DNA of 64,000 nt, taken from positions 93,862 to 157,861 of the forward strand of contig JAHIYE010000009.1 in the NCBI GenBank assembly GCA_018815325.1, written 5' to 3'. Shown in pieces: positions 55,814 to 64,000 of the stretch. The position numbers and the translations under genes are program-made. This DNA is from Gammaproteobacteria bacterium. Its GTDB lineage: Bacteria > Pseudomonadota > Gammaproteobacteria > Burkholderiales > Burkholderiaceae_C. Each line of letters begins with the position of its first letter. Position 1 is the stretch's first letter. Below the pieces are notes generated by a model that was not told the origin of the DNA, did no database searches, and saw nothing but the letters and a program-made list of their open reading frames with translations.

Positions 55814-58800
55814 TTAGCTGCGCTCAAGTTCGATGTCAATGCCGAGTGAACGGATTTCCTTGACCAGAACGTTGAACGACTCCGGCATGCCGGCTTCGAT
55901 AGCGTGCTCGCCCTTGACGATGTTTTCGTAAACCTTGGTACGGCCCTGGACGTCGTCCGACTTGACCGTGAGCATTTCCTGCAGGGTGTAGGCAGCGCCA
56001 TAAGCTTCGAGTGCCCAGACCTCCATCTCACCGAAACGCTGGCCACCGAACTGTGCCTTGCCGCCCAGCGGTTGCTGGGTAACGAGGCTGTACGGGCCGG
56101 TAGAGCGTGCATGCATCTTGTCGTCCACCAGGTGGTGCAACTTGAGCACGTGCATATAGCCCACCGTGGTCGGGCGCTCGAACGCCTCACCACTGCGGCC
56201 ATCAAACAGGTTGGCCTGCGTACATGCCGCCGTCAGGCCCTTGGCCTTGATGACCTCGGCCGGATAAGCCAGCTTGAGCATGGTGCGGATTTCTTCTTCG
56301 GATGCACCGTCAAACACAGGCGTGGCAAATGTCACACCTGAAGACAGGTTCTGCGCCATCTCGAGGATCTCGTCATCACCCAGCTTGGACAACTCCTCCT
56401 TGCGGCCCGAGTTGTTGTAGAGCTGTTCCATGTACTTGCGCAGTTCTGCCACTTTGGCCTGTGCCTGCATCATGTCGCCGATACGCTGACCGATACCCTT
56501 CGCAGCCCAGCCCAGATGCACTTCCAGCACCTGGCCCACGTTCATGCGCGAAGGCACGCCCAGCGGGTTCAGTACGATGTCGCACGGCGTGCCATCGGCC
56601 ATGTAGGGCATGTCTTCGACCGGAACGATCTTGGAGACCACACCCTTGTTACCGTGACGGCCGGCCATCTTGTCACCAGGCTGCAAACGGCGCTTGACAG
56701 CCAGGTAAACCTTGACCATCTTGAGCACGCCTGCAGGCAACTCGTCGCCCTGCGTGAGCTTCTTGCGCTTCTCTTCAAAAGCGAGGTCAAAGTTGTGGCG
56801 GGTCTGCTCCAGCGAGTTCTTGATGCTTTCCAGTTGGTTGGCCACATCATCTTCTGCCGGACGGATATCGAACCAGTGGAACTTCTCCACCGAGGCCAGG
56901 TAGGCCTTGTCGATCTTCGAACCCTTGGCCAGCTTCTGCGGGCCGCCGTTGGCGATCTTGCCGTTGAGCAGTTTCTCGATACGGTCGAACGCATCGGCTT
57001 CCACAATACGCAGCTGATCGTTGAGGTCCAGGCGGAAACGCTTGAGCTCATCGTCAATGATCTGCTGGGCACGCTTGTCGCGCACGATGCCTTCGCGGGT
57101 GAAAACCTGCACGTCGATCACGGTACCTTGCGAGCCTTGGTCCACGCGCAACGAGGTGTCTTTCACATCGCTGGCTTTCTCACCGAAGATTGCACGCAGC
57201 AGCTTTTCCTCTGGCGTCAGCGTGGTCTCGCCCTTCGGCGTAACCTTGCCCACCAGCGTGTCACCTGGCATGACTTCGGCGCCCACATAGATGATGCCGG
57301 ATTCGTCCAGCCGGTTGAGCTGCTGTTCGCTGAGGTTCGGGATGTCACGTGTGATCTCTTCCGCACCCAGCTTGGTATCACGCGCCATCACCACGAGTTC
57401 TTCGATATGAATCGAGGTATAGCGGTCTTCAGCCACCACGCGCTCGCTGATCAAAATCGAGTCTTCGAAGTTGTAGCCGTTCCAGGGCATGAAAGCCACC
57501 AGCATGTTTTGGCCCAAAGCCAGCTCACCCAGGTCGGTAGAGGCGCCATCGGCAATCACATCACCTTTGGCCAGCTTGTCGCCACGCTTCACGATGGGGC
57601 GCTGGTGGATATTGGTGTTCTGGTTGGAGCGCTGGTACTTGATGAGGTTGTAGATATCCACACCCACTTCACCCGCCTGTGCCTCGGCGTCATTGACGCG
57701 AATCACGACACGGGTCGCATCCACATAATCAACCACACCGCCACGCGTAGCGGTCACCACAGTGCCGGAGTCGATCGCGGAAACGCGCTCGATACCAGTA
57801 CCCACAAAGGCTTTTTCTGGACGCAGCACAGGCACGGCCTGACGCTGCATGTTGGCGCCCATCAAAGCGCGGTTGGCGTCATCGTGCTCCAGGAAGGGCA
57901 CCAGGGAGGCCGCGACGGAGACGATCTGCGCAGGCGACACGTCCATGTATTGCACGCGATCAGCACCCACGAGAATCGACTCGCCGGCTTCTCGGGCAGA
58001 CACCAGATCACCGGTCAGCTTGCCATCCTTGTCCAGGGTAGCGTTGGCCTGCGCGATCACGTACTTGCCTTCTTCAATCGCAGACAGGTAGTCAATCTCG
58101 TTGGTCACCTTGCTGTCCACTACACGACGGTAGGGGGTTTCAATGAAACCATACTCGTTCAGTCGGGCATACAGTGCCAGCGAGTTGATCAGACCGATGT
58201 TCGGACCTTCTGGCGTCTCGATAGGGCACACACGTCCGTAATGGGTCACGTGCACGTCACGCACTTCGAAACCAGCACGCTCACGCGTCAAACCGCCCGG
58301 GCCAAGCGCCGACACGCGACGCTTGTGGGTGATTTCCGAGAGCGGATTCGTCTGATCCATGAACTGCGACAGCTGCGAGGCACCGAAGAATTCCTTCAGC
58401 GCTGCAGAAATAGGCTTGCTGTTGATCAGGTCGTGCGGCATCAGCGGATCTTGTTCCGCCTGACCCAGACGCTCCTTCACTGCCTTTTCAATACGCGCCA
58501 GACCGGCACGGTACTGGTTCTCTGCCAACTCACCGACGCAGCGTACGCGGCGGTTGCCCAAGTGGTCGATATCGTCGACTTCACCACGGCCATTACGCAG
58601 GTCCACCAGGATCTTCACCACGGCCAGGATGTCTTCATTGGTCAGCACCATGGGGCCGGTGGACTCGCTACGGCCCATCTTGGCATTGAACTTCATACGG
58701 CCCACACGCGACAGGTCGTAGGTGTCGGGGTTGTAGAAGAGGCGCTGGAACAGGGCCTGCACGGCGTCTTCCGTCGGCGGCTCGCCAGGACGCATCATGC

Positions 58801-59926
58801 GGTAGATGGCCACACGGGCAGCAAACTCGTCCACGGTTTCATCCGTACGCAGGGTTTGCGAAATGTAGGCGCCCTGGTCGAGTTCGTTGGTGTAGATGCA
58901 CTGGATATCCTGCACGCCGGAGGTGCGCAATTTTTTGAGCAGCGCTTCGGTCAGTTCATCATTGGCTTTGGCAATGATTTCTCCGGTTTCCGCATCCACA
59001 ATGTTGCGGGCCACCACGCGGCCAATCAGGAAGTCTTCCGGCACGCTGATGTGCGTGGTGCCGGACTGCTCGATTTCACGCGTATGACGGGCCGTGACAC
59101 GCTTGTCTTTGGCCACCACGACTGTACCGCTCTTGTCGGTGATGTCGAAGCGTGCCACTTCACCGCGCAGGCGTTCAGCAACAAACTCCATCTGGGCGCC
59201 ACTGTCCATCAGGCGGAAGTTGTCGTTGACGAAGAAGTTCGCCAGGATGGATTCAGGATTCAGGCCAATGGCTTTGAGCAGAATCGTGACGGGCATCTTG
59301 CGACGGCGGTCGACGCGGAAGTACAGGATGTCTTTCGGATCGAATTCGAAATCCAGCCATGAACCACGGTAAGGGATGATGCGAGCCGAGAACAGCAGCT
59401 TGCCTGAACTGTGAGTTTTTCCCTTGTCATGCTCGAAGAACACGCCAGGCGAACGGTGCAATTGAGACACGATCACACGCTCAGTGCCATTGATGATGAA
59501 AGAGCCCTTGTTGGTCATCAAGGGGACTTCGCCCATGTAGACCTCTTGCTCCTTGACCTCTTTGACCACCTTGTTCTGCGAAGTGGATGACTCACGGTCA
59601 TAGATGATGAGCTGGACCTTGGCTCGCACAGCAGAGGCAAAGGTCAAGCCACGCGTCTGACATTCGCGCACGTCGAACGCTGGTTTGGCCAGGTTGTACT
59701 CGAGAAATTTCATCTCGACAAAGCCGTTGTGCGAGACGATCGGGAAGGCGGCATCAAATGCAGCCTGCAAACCCTCTATCGTGCGTTTTTTAGGGGCCGC
59801 ATCAGCCTGAAGAAATGCCGTATAGGCATCCTTCTGCATCTGAAGCAAATAGGGAATGTCGAGCACGCTGTCGCGGCTGCCGAAACTTTTGCGAATCCGC
59901 TTGCGTTCGGTATATGTATAGGCCAT
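55814..59926 (-). CDS. rpoB: RNA polymerase beta subunit
   Basis: RNA polymerase beta subunit, 1370 aa. The start is ATG 59926 ([18 protein letters not shown]), preceded by GGAGAACTC; the frame extends 19 codons further but not conservedly. The rifampicin region reads [21 protein letters not shown], the wild-type susceptible form at the usual contact residues (Gln, Asp, His, Arg, Ser in order where visible). The C-terminal [19 protein letters not shown] is standard. It is preceded by the rplL-rpoB spacer with two hairpins. Confidence 0.98.
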   Translation of the reverse strand: MAYTYTERKRIRKSFGSRDSVLDIPYLLQMQKDAYTAFLQADAAPKKRTIEGLQAAFDAAFPIVSHNGFVEMKFLEYNLAKPAFDVRECQTRGLTFASAVRAKVQLIIYDRESSTSQNKVVKEVKEQEVYMGEVPLMTNKGSFIINGTERVIVSQLHRSPGVFFEHDKGKTHSSGKLLFSARIIPYRGSWLDFEFDPKDILYFRVDRRRKMPVTILLKAIGLNPESILANFFVNDNFRLMDSGAQMEFVAERLRGEVARFDITDKSGTVVVAKDKRVTARHTREIEQSGTTHISVPEDFLIGRVVARNIVDAETGEIIAKANDELTEALLKKLRTSGVQDIQCIYTNELDQGAYISQTLRTDETVDEFAARVAIYRMMRPGEPPTEDAVQALFQRLFYNPDTYDLSRVGRMKFNAKMGRSESTGPMVLTNEDILAVVKILVDLRNGRGEVDDIDHLGNRRVRCVGELAENQYRAGLARIEKAVKERLGQAEQDPLMPHDLINSKPISAALKEFFGASQLSQFMDQTNPLSEITHKRRVSALGPGGLTRERAGFEVRDVHVTHYGRVCPIETPEGPNIGLINSLALYARLNEYGFIETPYRRVVDSKVTNEIDYLSAIEEGKYVIAQANATLDKDGKLTGDLVSAREAGESILVGADRVQYMDVSPAQIVSVAASLVPFLEHDDANRALMGANMQRQAVPVLRPEKAFVGTGIERVSAIDSGTVVTATRGGVVDYVDATRVVIRVNDAEAQAGEVGVDIYNLIKYQRSNQNTNIHQRPIVKRGDKLAKGDVIADGASTDLGELALGQNMLVAFMPWNGYNFEDSILISERVVAEDRYTSIHIEELVVMARDTKLGAEEITRDIPNLSEQQLNRLDESGIIYVGAEVMPGDTLVGKVTPKGETTLTPEEKLLRAIFGEKASDVKDTSLRVDQGSQGTVIDVQVFTREGIVRDKRAQQIIDDELKRFRLDLNDQLRIVEADAFDRIEKLLNGKIANGGPQKLAKGSKIDKAYLASVEKFHWFDIRPAEDDVANQLESIKNSLEQTRHNFDLAFEEKRKKLTQGDELPAGVLKMVKVYLAVKRRLQPGDKMAGRHGNKGVVSKIVPVEDMPYMADGTPCDIVLNPLGVPSRMNVGQVLEVHLGWAAKGIGQRIGDMMQAQAKVAELRKYMEQLYNNSGRKEELSKLGDDEILEMAQNLSSGVTFATPVFDGASEEEIRTMLKLAYPAEVIKAKGLTAACTQANLFDGRSGEAFERPTTVGYMHVLKLHHLVDDKMHARSTGPYSLVTQQPLGGKAQFGGQRFGEMEVWALEAYGAAYTLQEMLTVKSDDVQGRTKVYENIVKGEHAIEAGMPESFNVLVKEIRSLGIDIELERS

Positions 59927-60081
59927 GAGTTCTCCGGGCAATGACTTGGGAATCCAAGGCGACTGACGCGTTGAGCACCACACTCAACAGGCTTGGTGAT
60001 TGGCCACTACCAACCATTGGCGGACGATTGCGCATTGCACGCAACCCGAACCAAGGCATCTCCTGCAGTCGGATCAGAAGA

Positions 60082-60117
60082 CACTAAAAAGTGGCGTTGA
60101 AACGCGACTTTTTGGTG
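60082..60117. terminator. Long hairpin in the rplL-rpoB spacer
   Basis: CACTAAAAAGT and ACTTTTTGGTG pair over 11 positions (one G-U), with an inner CGTT-GA-AACG stem. It lies 64-99 bases past the rplL stop on the minus strand. It could be an RNase processing stem or a second attenuator, as seen in the rplL-rpoB spacer of E. coli (which has an attenuator and an RNase III site). The function is inferred. Confidence 0.5.
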
Positions 60118-60135
60118 TTCTCTTCAAACACCAAA

Positions 60136-60165
60136 GGCTGGGGGCCCTTATCGGAACCCCCAGCC
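60136..60165 (-). terminator. Attenuator hairpin after rplL
   Basis: On the minus strand GGCTGGGGG pairs with CCCCCAGCC (9 bp), starting 16 bases after the rplL stop. The T-run is weak (TTTGGTGTTT), so partial read-through into rpoBC is expected. This would make ribosomal proteins in excess over polymerase. Confidence 0.7.
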
Positions 60166-60180
60166 CTTGTCAGAGCTCGA

Positions 60181-60558
60181 TTACTTGAGCTCGACCTTGG
60201 CGCCGGCTTCTTCCAGCTTCTTCTTGGCGGCCTCGGCATCAGCCTTGGCAACAGCCTCTTTGACGGCCTTGGGAGCGCCATCAACCAGGTCTTTGGCTTC
60301 CTTGAGGCCCAGACCGGTGATTTCACGCACAGCCTTGATGACCGACACCTTGTTGGCGCCAGCTTCAAGCAGCATCACGTTGAATTCGGTCTTCTCTTCA
60401 GCAGCAGCAGCACCAGCGCCACCACCAGCTGCAGCGGGAGCAGCCATGGCTGCAGCGCTCACACCAAACTTCTCTTCGATGGCTTTCACCAACTCGTTGA
60501 GTTCCATGACCGTCATGCTGTCCAGCGCGGTCAAAAATGCGTCTTTATCGAATGCCAT
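60181..60558 (-). CDS. rplL: Ribosomal protein bL12 (L7/L12)
   Basis: Stalk protein of the 50S subunit, 125 aa. It has the N-terminal dimer domain, an Ala/Gly-rich hinge ([19 protein letters not shown]) and the C-terminal factor-binding domain [35 protein letters not shown] in outline. All are of standard length. It lies 42 bases after rplJ and is followed by the attenuator. Confidence 0.98.
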   Translation of the reverse strand: MAFDKDAFLTALDSMTVMELNELVKAIEEKFGVSAAAMAAPAAAGGGAGAAAAEEKTEFNVMLLEAGANKVSVIKAVREITGLGLKEAKDLVDGAPKAVKEAVAKADAEAAKKKLEEAGAKVELK

Positions 60559-60600
60559 TTTGATTTCCTAACAATTGGTTAACACGTATGTGCTGCACGC

Positions 60601-61107
60601 TCAAGCGGCAACAGCTTCGCCTTCGCCTTTTTTCGCCGCCAAGGCGCCCAGCACCACGGCGGTACGGGACATAGGCGACATCAACAAGCCACACAGCTGA
60701 GCCAGCAGGACTTCCTTGGAAGGAATGCTTGCGAGCTGTTTAACGCCGTTTACATCCAACACCTTGCCTGCAAATGCACCACCACGAATCACCAATTTGT
60801 CATTGGTTTTCGCGAAGTCAGCCACCACTTTTGCGGCAGCCACTGCATCGACAGAGAAGCCGTAGATCAGCGGGCCGGTCATCTGGTCGGACGCGACTTC
60901 AAATGCGCTACCGGCAACAGCACGGCGAGCCAGCGTGTTTTTCAACACGCTCAACTCGACGCCACTGCTGCGCGCGGTGCTGCGCAGTTTGGTCATGTCA
61001 GCGACCGTGATGCCACGGTATTCCGCCATCACGAGCGTTTGAGCTTTTGCGGCGAGGCTGGTCACATCACTGATGACCGCTTCTTTCTCACTGCGATTAA
61101 GACTCAA
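60601..61107 (-). CDS. rplJ: Ribosomal protein uL10
   Basis: Protein that anchors the L7/L12 stalk to 23S rRNA, 168 aa. It starts [32 protein letters not shown] in outline, typical of beta-proteobacterial L10, and ends [10 protein letters not shown]. In many bacteria L10 with L7/L12 binds its own leader and represses translation; the 306-base leader here is long enough for that. Confidence 0.97.
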   Translation of the reverse strand: MSLNRSEKEAVISDVTSLAAKAQTLVMAEYRGITVADMTKLRSTARSSGVELSVLKNTLARRAVAGSAFEVASDQMTGPLIYGFSVDAVAAAKVVADFAKTNDKLVIRGGAFAGKVLDVNGVKQLASIPSKEVLLAQLCGLLMSPMSRTAVVLGALAAKKGEGEAVAA

Positions 61108-61413
61108 GGTCTACTCCTTCAAAATGTGTCTGTTGGCCAGAGCCTTCAAACACGCTACATTGCAGCGACCAACTGTTAACAGAACTCAATCTATCTGCAG
61201 CGGGATCGCCATCTGCGTTGGCTAAGCCGAGAGCACACCCTCAGCCCTTTGATTAAGCACAGTCAAGCTGCGCACCAACGGTCTTGGATGACCCGTCACC
61301 ATCTTGCGACTGCGACGACCCACCACACTGAGCGACTCTTGCAAGCCACTCAAATTTAGTTTCGACTAACTTGATAACAAGCCAGTCTCCACTGAAACTT
61401 CGTCTACTTGCGA
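61108..61413 (-). promoter_or_regulatory. rplJ leader with probable promoter and L10 autoregulatory region
   Basis: The 306-base gap between rplA and rplJ is on the transcribed strand. TTGTTA (61375-61380) and TAAATT (61353-61358), 16 bp apart on the minus strand, could be the promoter for rplJL-rpoBC. The remaining 245-base leader is rich in potential stems and is where the L10/L12 complex would bind. No ORF in it is credible. I cannot show the L10-binding kink-turn without folding. Confidence 0.5.
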
Positions 61414-62109
61414 TTACGCCGAGACAGATTGCATGTCCACGCGGACACCCACACCCATCGTCGACGAAACCGCCAGTTTTCTCAAATACACACCCTTGCT
61501 CGACGCCGGCTTGGCCTTGGTCAACGCGTCCATGAGCGCCACCAGATTACCTTGCAACTTGTCAGAGTCAAACGAGCGGCGACCAATGGTCGAATGCACG
61601 ATGCCGGCCTTGTCAACACGGAACTGCACCTGACCGGCCTTGGCGTTTTTCACCGCAGTTGCCACGTCGGGCGTCACGGTGCCGACCTTGGGGTTCGGCA
61701 TCATGCCGCGCGGACCCAGAATCTGACCCAGCGTACCGACGACGCGCATCGCATCTGGTGCGGCAATCACAATGTCAAAGGGCATATCGCCAGCCTTGAC
61801 CATGGCAGCCAGATCGTCCATGCCAACGATGTCGGCACCGGCGGCCTTGGCTTCTTCAGCCTTGGCGCCCTGGGCGAACACGGCCACGCGCTTGGTCTTG
61901 CCGGTGCCGTTAGGCAACACGACAGCGCCACGCACCACCTGGTCAGACTTCTTGGCATCGATACCGAGTTGCACAGCGACATCAATGGACTCATCGAATT
62001 TCGCTGTAGCAGCTTCTTTGACCATGCTCAGGGCATCGGTCAGCGCGTACAGCTTGTTGCTGTCAACCTTGCCTTGTTGGGCTTTTTGTTTTTTGGTGAG
62101 CTTGGTCAT
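61414..62109 (-). CDS. rplA: Ribosomal protein uL1
   Basis: L1 stalk protein, 231 aa. [21 protein letters not shown] at the start, then [20 protein letters not shown] and the RNA-binding segment [15 protein letters not shown] are diagnostic. It begins immediately after rplK (no gap). L1 can repress its own operon by binding the rplK leader. Confidence 0.98.
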   Translation of the reverse strand: MTKLTKKQKAQQGKVDSNKLYALTDALSMVKEAATAKFDESIDVAVQLGIDAKKSDQVVRGAVVLPNGTGKTKRVAVFAQGAKAEEAKAAGADIVGMDDLAAMVKAGDMPFDIVIAAPDAMRVVGTLGQILGPRGMMPNPKVGTVTPDVATAVKNAKAGQVQFRVDKAGIVHSTIGRRSFDSDKLQGNLVALMDALTKAKPASSKGVYLRKLAVSSTMGVGVRVDMQSVSA

Positions 62110-62541
62110 TTACACACCCTCCACATTCACGCCCATTGAGCGGGCAGAACCAGCGATGGTCCGAACAGCAGCGTCCAGATCAGCGGCCGTCAGATCTTTC
62201 ATCTTGGTCTTGGCGATTTCCTCGAGCTGCGCGCGGGTGATCTTGCCAACCTTGTCCGTGTGCGGACGGGCGGAACCCTTGTCCAGCTTGATGGACTTCT
62301 TGATCAAGGTCGTCGCCGGCGGCGTCTTGATGATGAAGGTGAAGCTCTTGTCCGCAAACGCGGTGATCACCACCGGCAAAGGCAGACCTGGCTCGACACC
62401 CTGGGTCTGCGCGTTGAACGCCTTGCAGAATTCCATGATGTTCAAGCCGCGCTGACCCAATGCGGGGCCGATGGGCGGTGAGGGATTGGCCTTGCCTGCT
62501 GGTACTTGCAGCTTGACAAAACCGACGATTTTTTTCGCCAT
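62110..62541 (-). CDS. rplK: Ribosomal protein uL11
   Basis: L11 of the GTPase-associated centre, 143 aa. [30 protein letters not shown] in outline and the C-terminal IVGSARSMG-like end ([15 protein letters not shown]) are standard. The ATG at 62541 (AAGGAGTAAAAGC upstream) is right; the frame extends 15 codons further without conservation. Confidence 0.98.
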   Translation of the reverse strand: MAKKIVGFVKLQVPAGKANPSPPIGPALGQRGLNIMEFCKAFNAQTQGVEPGLPLPVVITAFADKSFTFIIKTPPATTLIKKSIKLDKGSARPHTDKVGKITRAQLEEIAKTKMKDLTAADLDAAVRTIAGSARSMGVNVEGV

Positions 62542-62712
62542 GCTTTTACTCCTTGCGGGTGATAGCGCCAAAGTCCAGAAGGACACAGGCTCCCCGGGGG
62601 TTAACGACTCACTTCAAACATTCGCACCGAGTCGGAAAATGCGAACTCTCAAACCTTTGAAGCCCGGATGGACTGACCCGCAATCCACCAGGCTTCATCT
62701 AATGCACTGAAC

Positions 62713-63300
62713 TCAGGTTTTCTCGATCTGAGAAAACTCAAGCTCCACAGGCGTGGCGCGGCCAAAAATCGTGACCGACACACGCACCTTGCTCTTTTCG
62801 TAATTGACCTCTTCCACCGAGCCATTGAAGTCCGTGAACGGACCGTCCTTTACGCGGACATACTCGCCCACAACAAACTCGACCTTGTGACGTGGCTTCT
62901 CGACACCTTCCTGCATCTGGTTGACGATCTTCATGACCTCTTCTTCGGAGATCGGTGCAGGGCGGTTTTTACTGCCCCCCACAAAACCAGTCACTTTATT
63001 GGTGTGCTTCACCAGGTGCCAGGTGTCGTCATCCATGACCATCTCAACCAGCACATAGCCCGGAAAGAACTTGCGCTCGGTTGTCTTTTTCTGCCCGTTT
63101 TTGATCTCGACCACTTCTTCCATGGGCACCAGGATACGGCCAAATTTGTCCTGCATGCCGGCGCGGGCGATCCGCTCCAGGATATTGCGCTCAACCGCCT
63201 TCTCCATACCCGAGTAGGCATGCACCACATACCAACGCAGATCCGGATTAACCGGCTTTGCCGGCGTTTCGCCTGATGGGGTCTCTACAACATCTGTCAT
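62713..63300 (-). CDS. nusG: Transcription antitermination factor NusG
   Basis: NusG, 195 aa. The NGN domain ([20 protein letters not shown], then [20 protein letters not shown]) and the C-terminal KOW domain ([21 protein letters not shown]) are intact. A short extra N-terminal tail (about 20 residues, [13 protein letters not shown]) precedes the domain. ATG 63300 overlaps the secE stop by one base (TAATG). It links RNA polymerase to the ribosome and to Rho. Confidence 0.97.
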   Translation of the reverse strand: MTDVVETPSGETPAKPVNPDLRWYVVHAYSGMEKAVERNILERIARAGMQDKFGRILVPMEEVVEIKNGQKKTTERKFFPGYVLVEMVMDDDTWHLVKHTNKVTGFVGGSKNRPAPISEEEVMKIVNQMQEGVEKPRHKVEFVVGEYVRVKDGPFTDFNGSVEEVNYEKSKVRVSVTIFGRATPVELEFSQIEKT

Positions 63301-63683
63301 TACTTTTTCCACCCCAGAATCAAGTCATAAAACAGCCACTCGAGCGTCTTGTCGGTCAGCCAGAGAAACAGGGCCATCACCAGCACAAAGGCAAACACAT
63401 AAGCCGTCATCTGGATCGCCTCCTTGCGTGCCGGCCAGACCACCTTGCGAACCTCGCGCCAGGCATCCCGCCCAAAGGCAAACAATTCCTTGCCCGACTC
63501 GGAGCTGAAAAACACAAGCACCGCTGCAGCCAGACCCGCCAGCAACGCACCCCACTGCGCAACAGCACCCTGCTTGCCGAGAAGGTAGAACGCCACCAAA
63601 CCGCCGAGCAACAAAGCCACAGCCGCCACTAGCTTCGCCTTATCGGCGCCTGTACTGACAGTTTCTACTTGTGATGTGGCCAT
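63300..63683 (-). CDS. secE: Preprotein translocase subunit SecE
   Basis: SecE of the SecYEG channel, 127 aa with three predicted helices (as in E. coli). The conserved cytoplasmic region is [24 protein letters not shown], followed by the last helix ([16 protein letters not shown]). It precedes nusG with a one-base overlap and follows tRNA-Trp by 108 bases. Confidence 0.96.
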   Translation of the reverse strand: MATSQVETVSTGADKAKLVAAVALLLGGLVAFYLLGKQGAVAQWGALLAGLAAAVLVFFSSESGKELFAFGRDAWREVRKVVWPARKEAIQMTAYVFAFVLVMALFLWLTDKTLEWLFYDLILGWKK

Positions 63684-63791
63684 TTTCCTACTCTCGCACT
63701 TTCTTCTTCATTCCGACATCAGCCGCCTTGAGACGCTGAAGCCCGCCATGTTCATGGCGGGCCTGAAAACCACCCATCACGAGTGATCAGG

Positions 63792-63867
63792 TGGCAGGGG
63801 CAGTAGGAATCGAACCTACAACCTTCGGTTTTGGAGACCGACGCTCTGCCAATTGAGCTATGCCCCT
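63792..63867 (-). tRNA. trnW: tRNA-Trp (CCA)
   Basis: A 76-base cloverleaf with encoded CCA end. The acceptor stem AGGGGCA/TGCCCCT is fully paired. The anticodon loop CTCCAAA gives CCA for tryptophan. Placement between tuf and secE is the usual bacterial order. Confidence 0.96.
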
Positions 63868-63882
63868 ATGTGACTATTCCCA

Positions 63883-64000
63883 TTACGCAATGATCTTGGC
63901 AACCACACCGGCGCCCACGGTCTTGCCACCTTCGCGGATAGCGAAGCGCAGACCTTCTTCCATGGCGATCGGGTTGATCAGCTTGACGGTGATGGTGACG
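63883..64000 (-). CDS. tuf: Elongation factor Tu, C-terminal fragment
   Basis: The last 38 codons of EF-Tu: [25 protein letters not shown] in outline and then [12 protein letters not shown] before TAA. This is the standard C-terminus of domain III. The rest of the gene is beyond the right end of the window. Its product delivers aminoacyl-tRNA to the ribosome. Confidence 0.97.
   Translation of the reverse strand, partial: VTITVKLINPIAMEEGLRFAIREGGKTVGAGVVAKIIA

Noticed and set aside
56516..59362. A 948-codon open frame on the plus strand opposite rpoB
   Set aside because: It is a mirror of rpoB codon bias in a GC-rich gene; it has no ribosome site, no recognisable domain and lies wholly antisense to a conserved essential gene.

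Overview
The window looks like a chromosomal segment of a betaproteobacterium, most likely of the family Comamonadaceae. It is GC-rich. It carries the bacterial tuf-trnW-secE-nusG-rplKAJL-rpoBC order, an NtrY-type kinase followed by a short AAA-less response regulator, and two kinds of short repeat that I recall as typical of Comamonadaceae. No rRNA, prophage, transposase or CRISPR array is visible. The species cannot be named from the sequence.

1-9 kb: a nitrate-type ABC importer (partial nrtB and two tandem nrtA genes) sits next to a cytoplasmic PAS histidine kinase and a LuxR-type response regulator. Each nrtA gene has its own sigma-54-type promoter and, further upstream, an 18-bp TGTAG-N8-CTACA dyad. 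On the other strand, a periplasmic binding protein gene overlaps a membrane diguanylate cyclase gene, with no transporter genes beside them.

9.3-25 kb: an accessory island for nitrogen-rich ureide compounds. It has allophanate hydrolase (atzF) with a TauA/SsuA-type ABC importer, a cysteine hydrolase and an amidase with a TetR regulator, a BMP-type (nucleoside/nucleobase-like) ABC importer, and a chain of overlapping genes resembling atzG, atzE, atzH and a biuret hydrolase, followed by a GntR/FCD regulator. The atzF and BMP operons each start at a good sigma-54 promoter, as do the nrtA genes, so nitrogen acquisition appears to share one control logic. These activities would converge on allophanate, giving ammonia and CO2. 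No ring-opening enzyme (AtzD or barbiturase) is present.

25-31 kb: mixed genes. These are a small HNH protein, a creatininase-family protein overlapping a B12-binding radical SAM gene that contains an in-frame repeat insertion, a Fic protein with 12-bp operator iterons over its promoter, and cyclopropane fatty acid synthase.

31-51.5 kb: mostly housekeeping genes: dsbD, a thioredoxin-fold protein, a CoA-binding protein, hemE, priA, a GDT1-type transporter behind a manganese (yybP-ykoY) riboswitch, katG with an OxyR-like site, an AEC transporter, rep-type helicase, pldA, tRNA-Phe, and an rsmB-DUF4390-ntrY-ntrX-like operon with a LemA-like gene upstream.

51.5-64 kb: the RNA polymerase and ribosomal protein cluster on the minus strand (rpoC, rpoB, rplL, rplJ, rplA, rplK, nusG, secE, tRNA-Trp and the 3' end of tuf), with visible attenuator and terminator hairpins.
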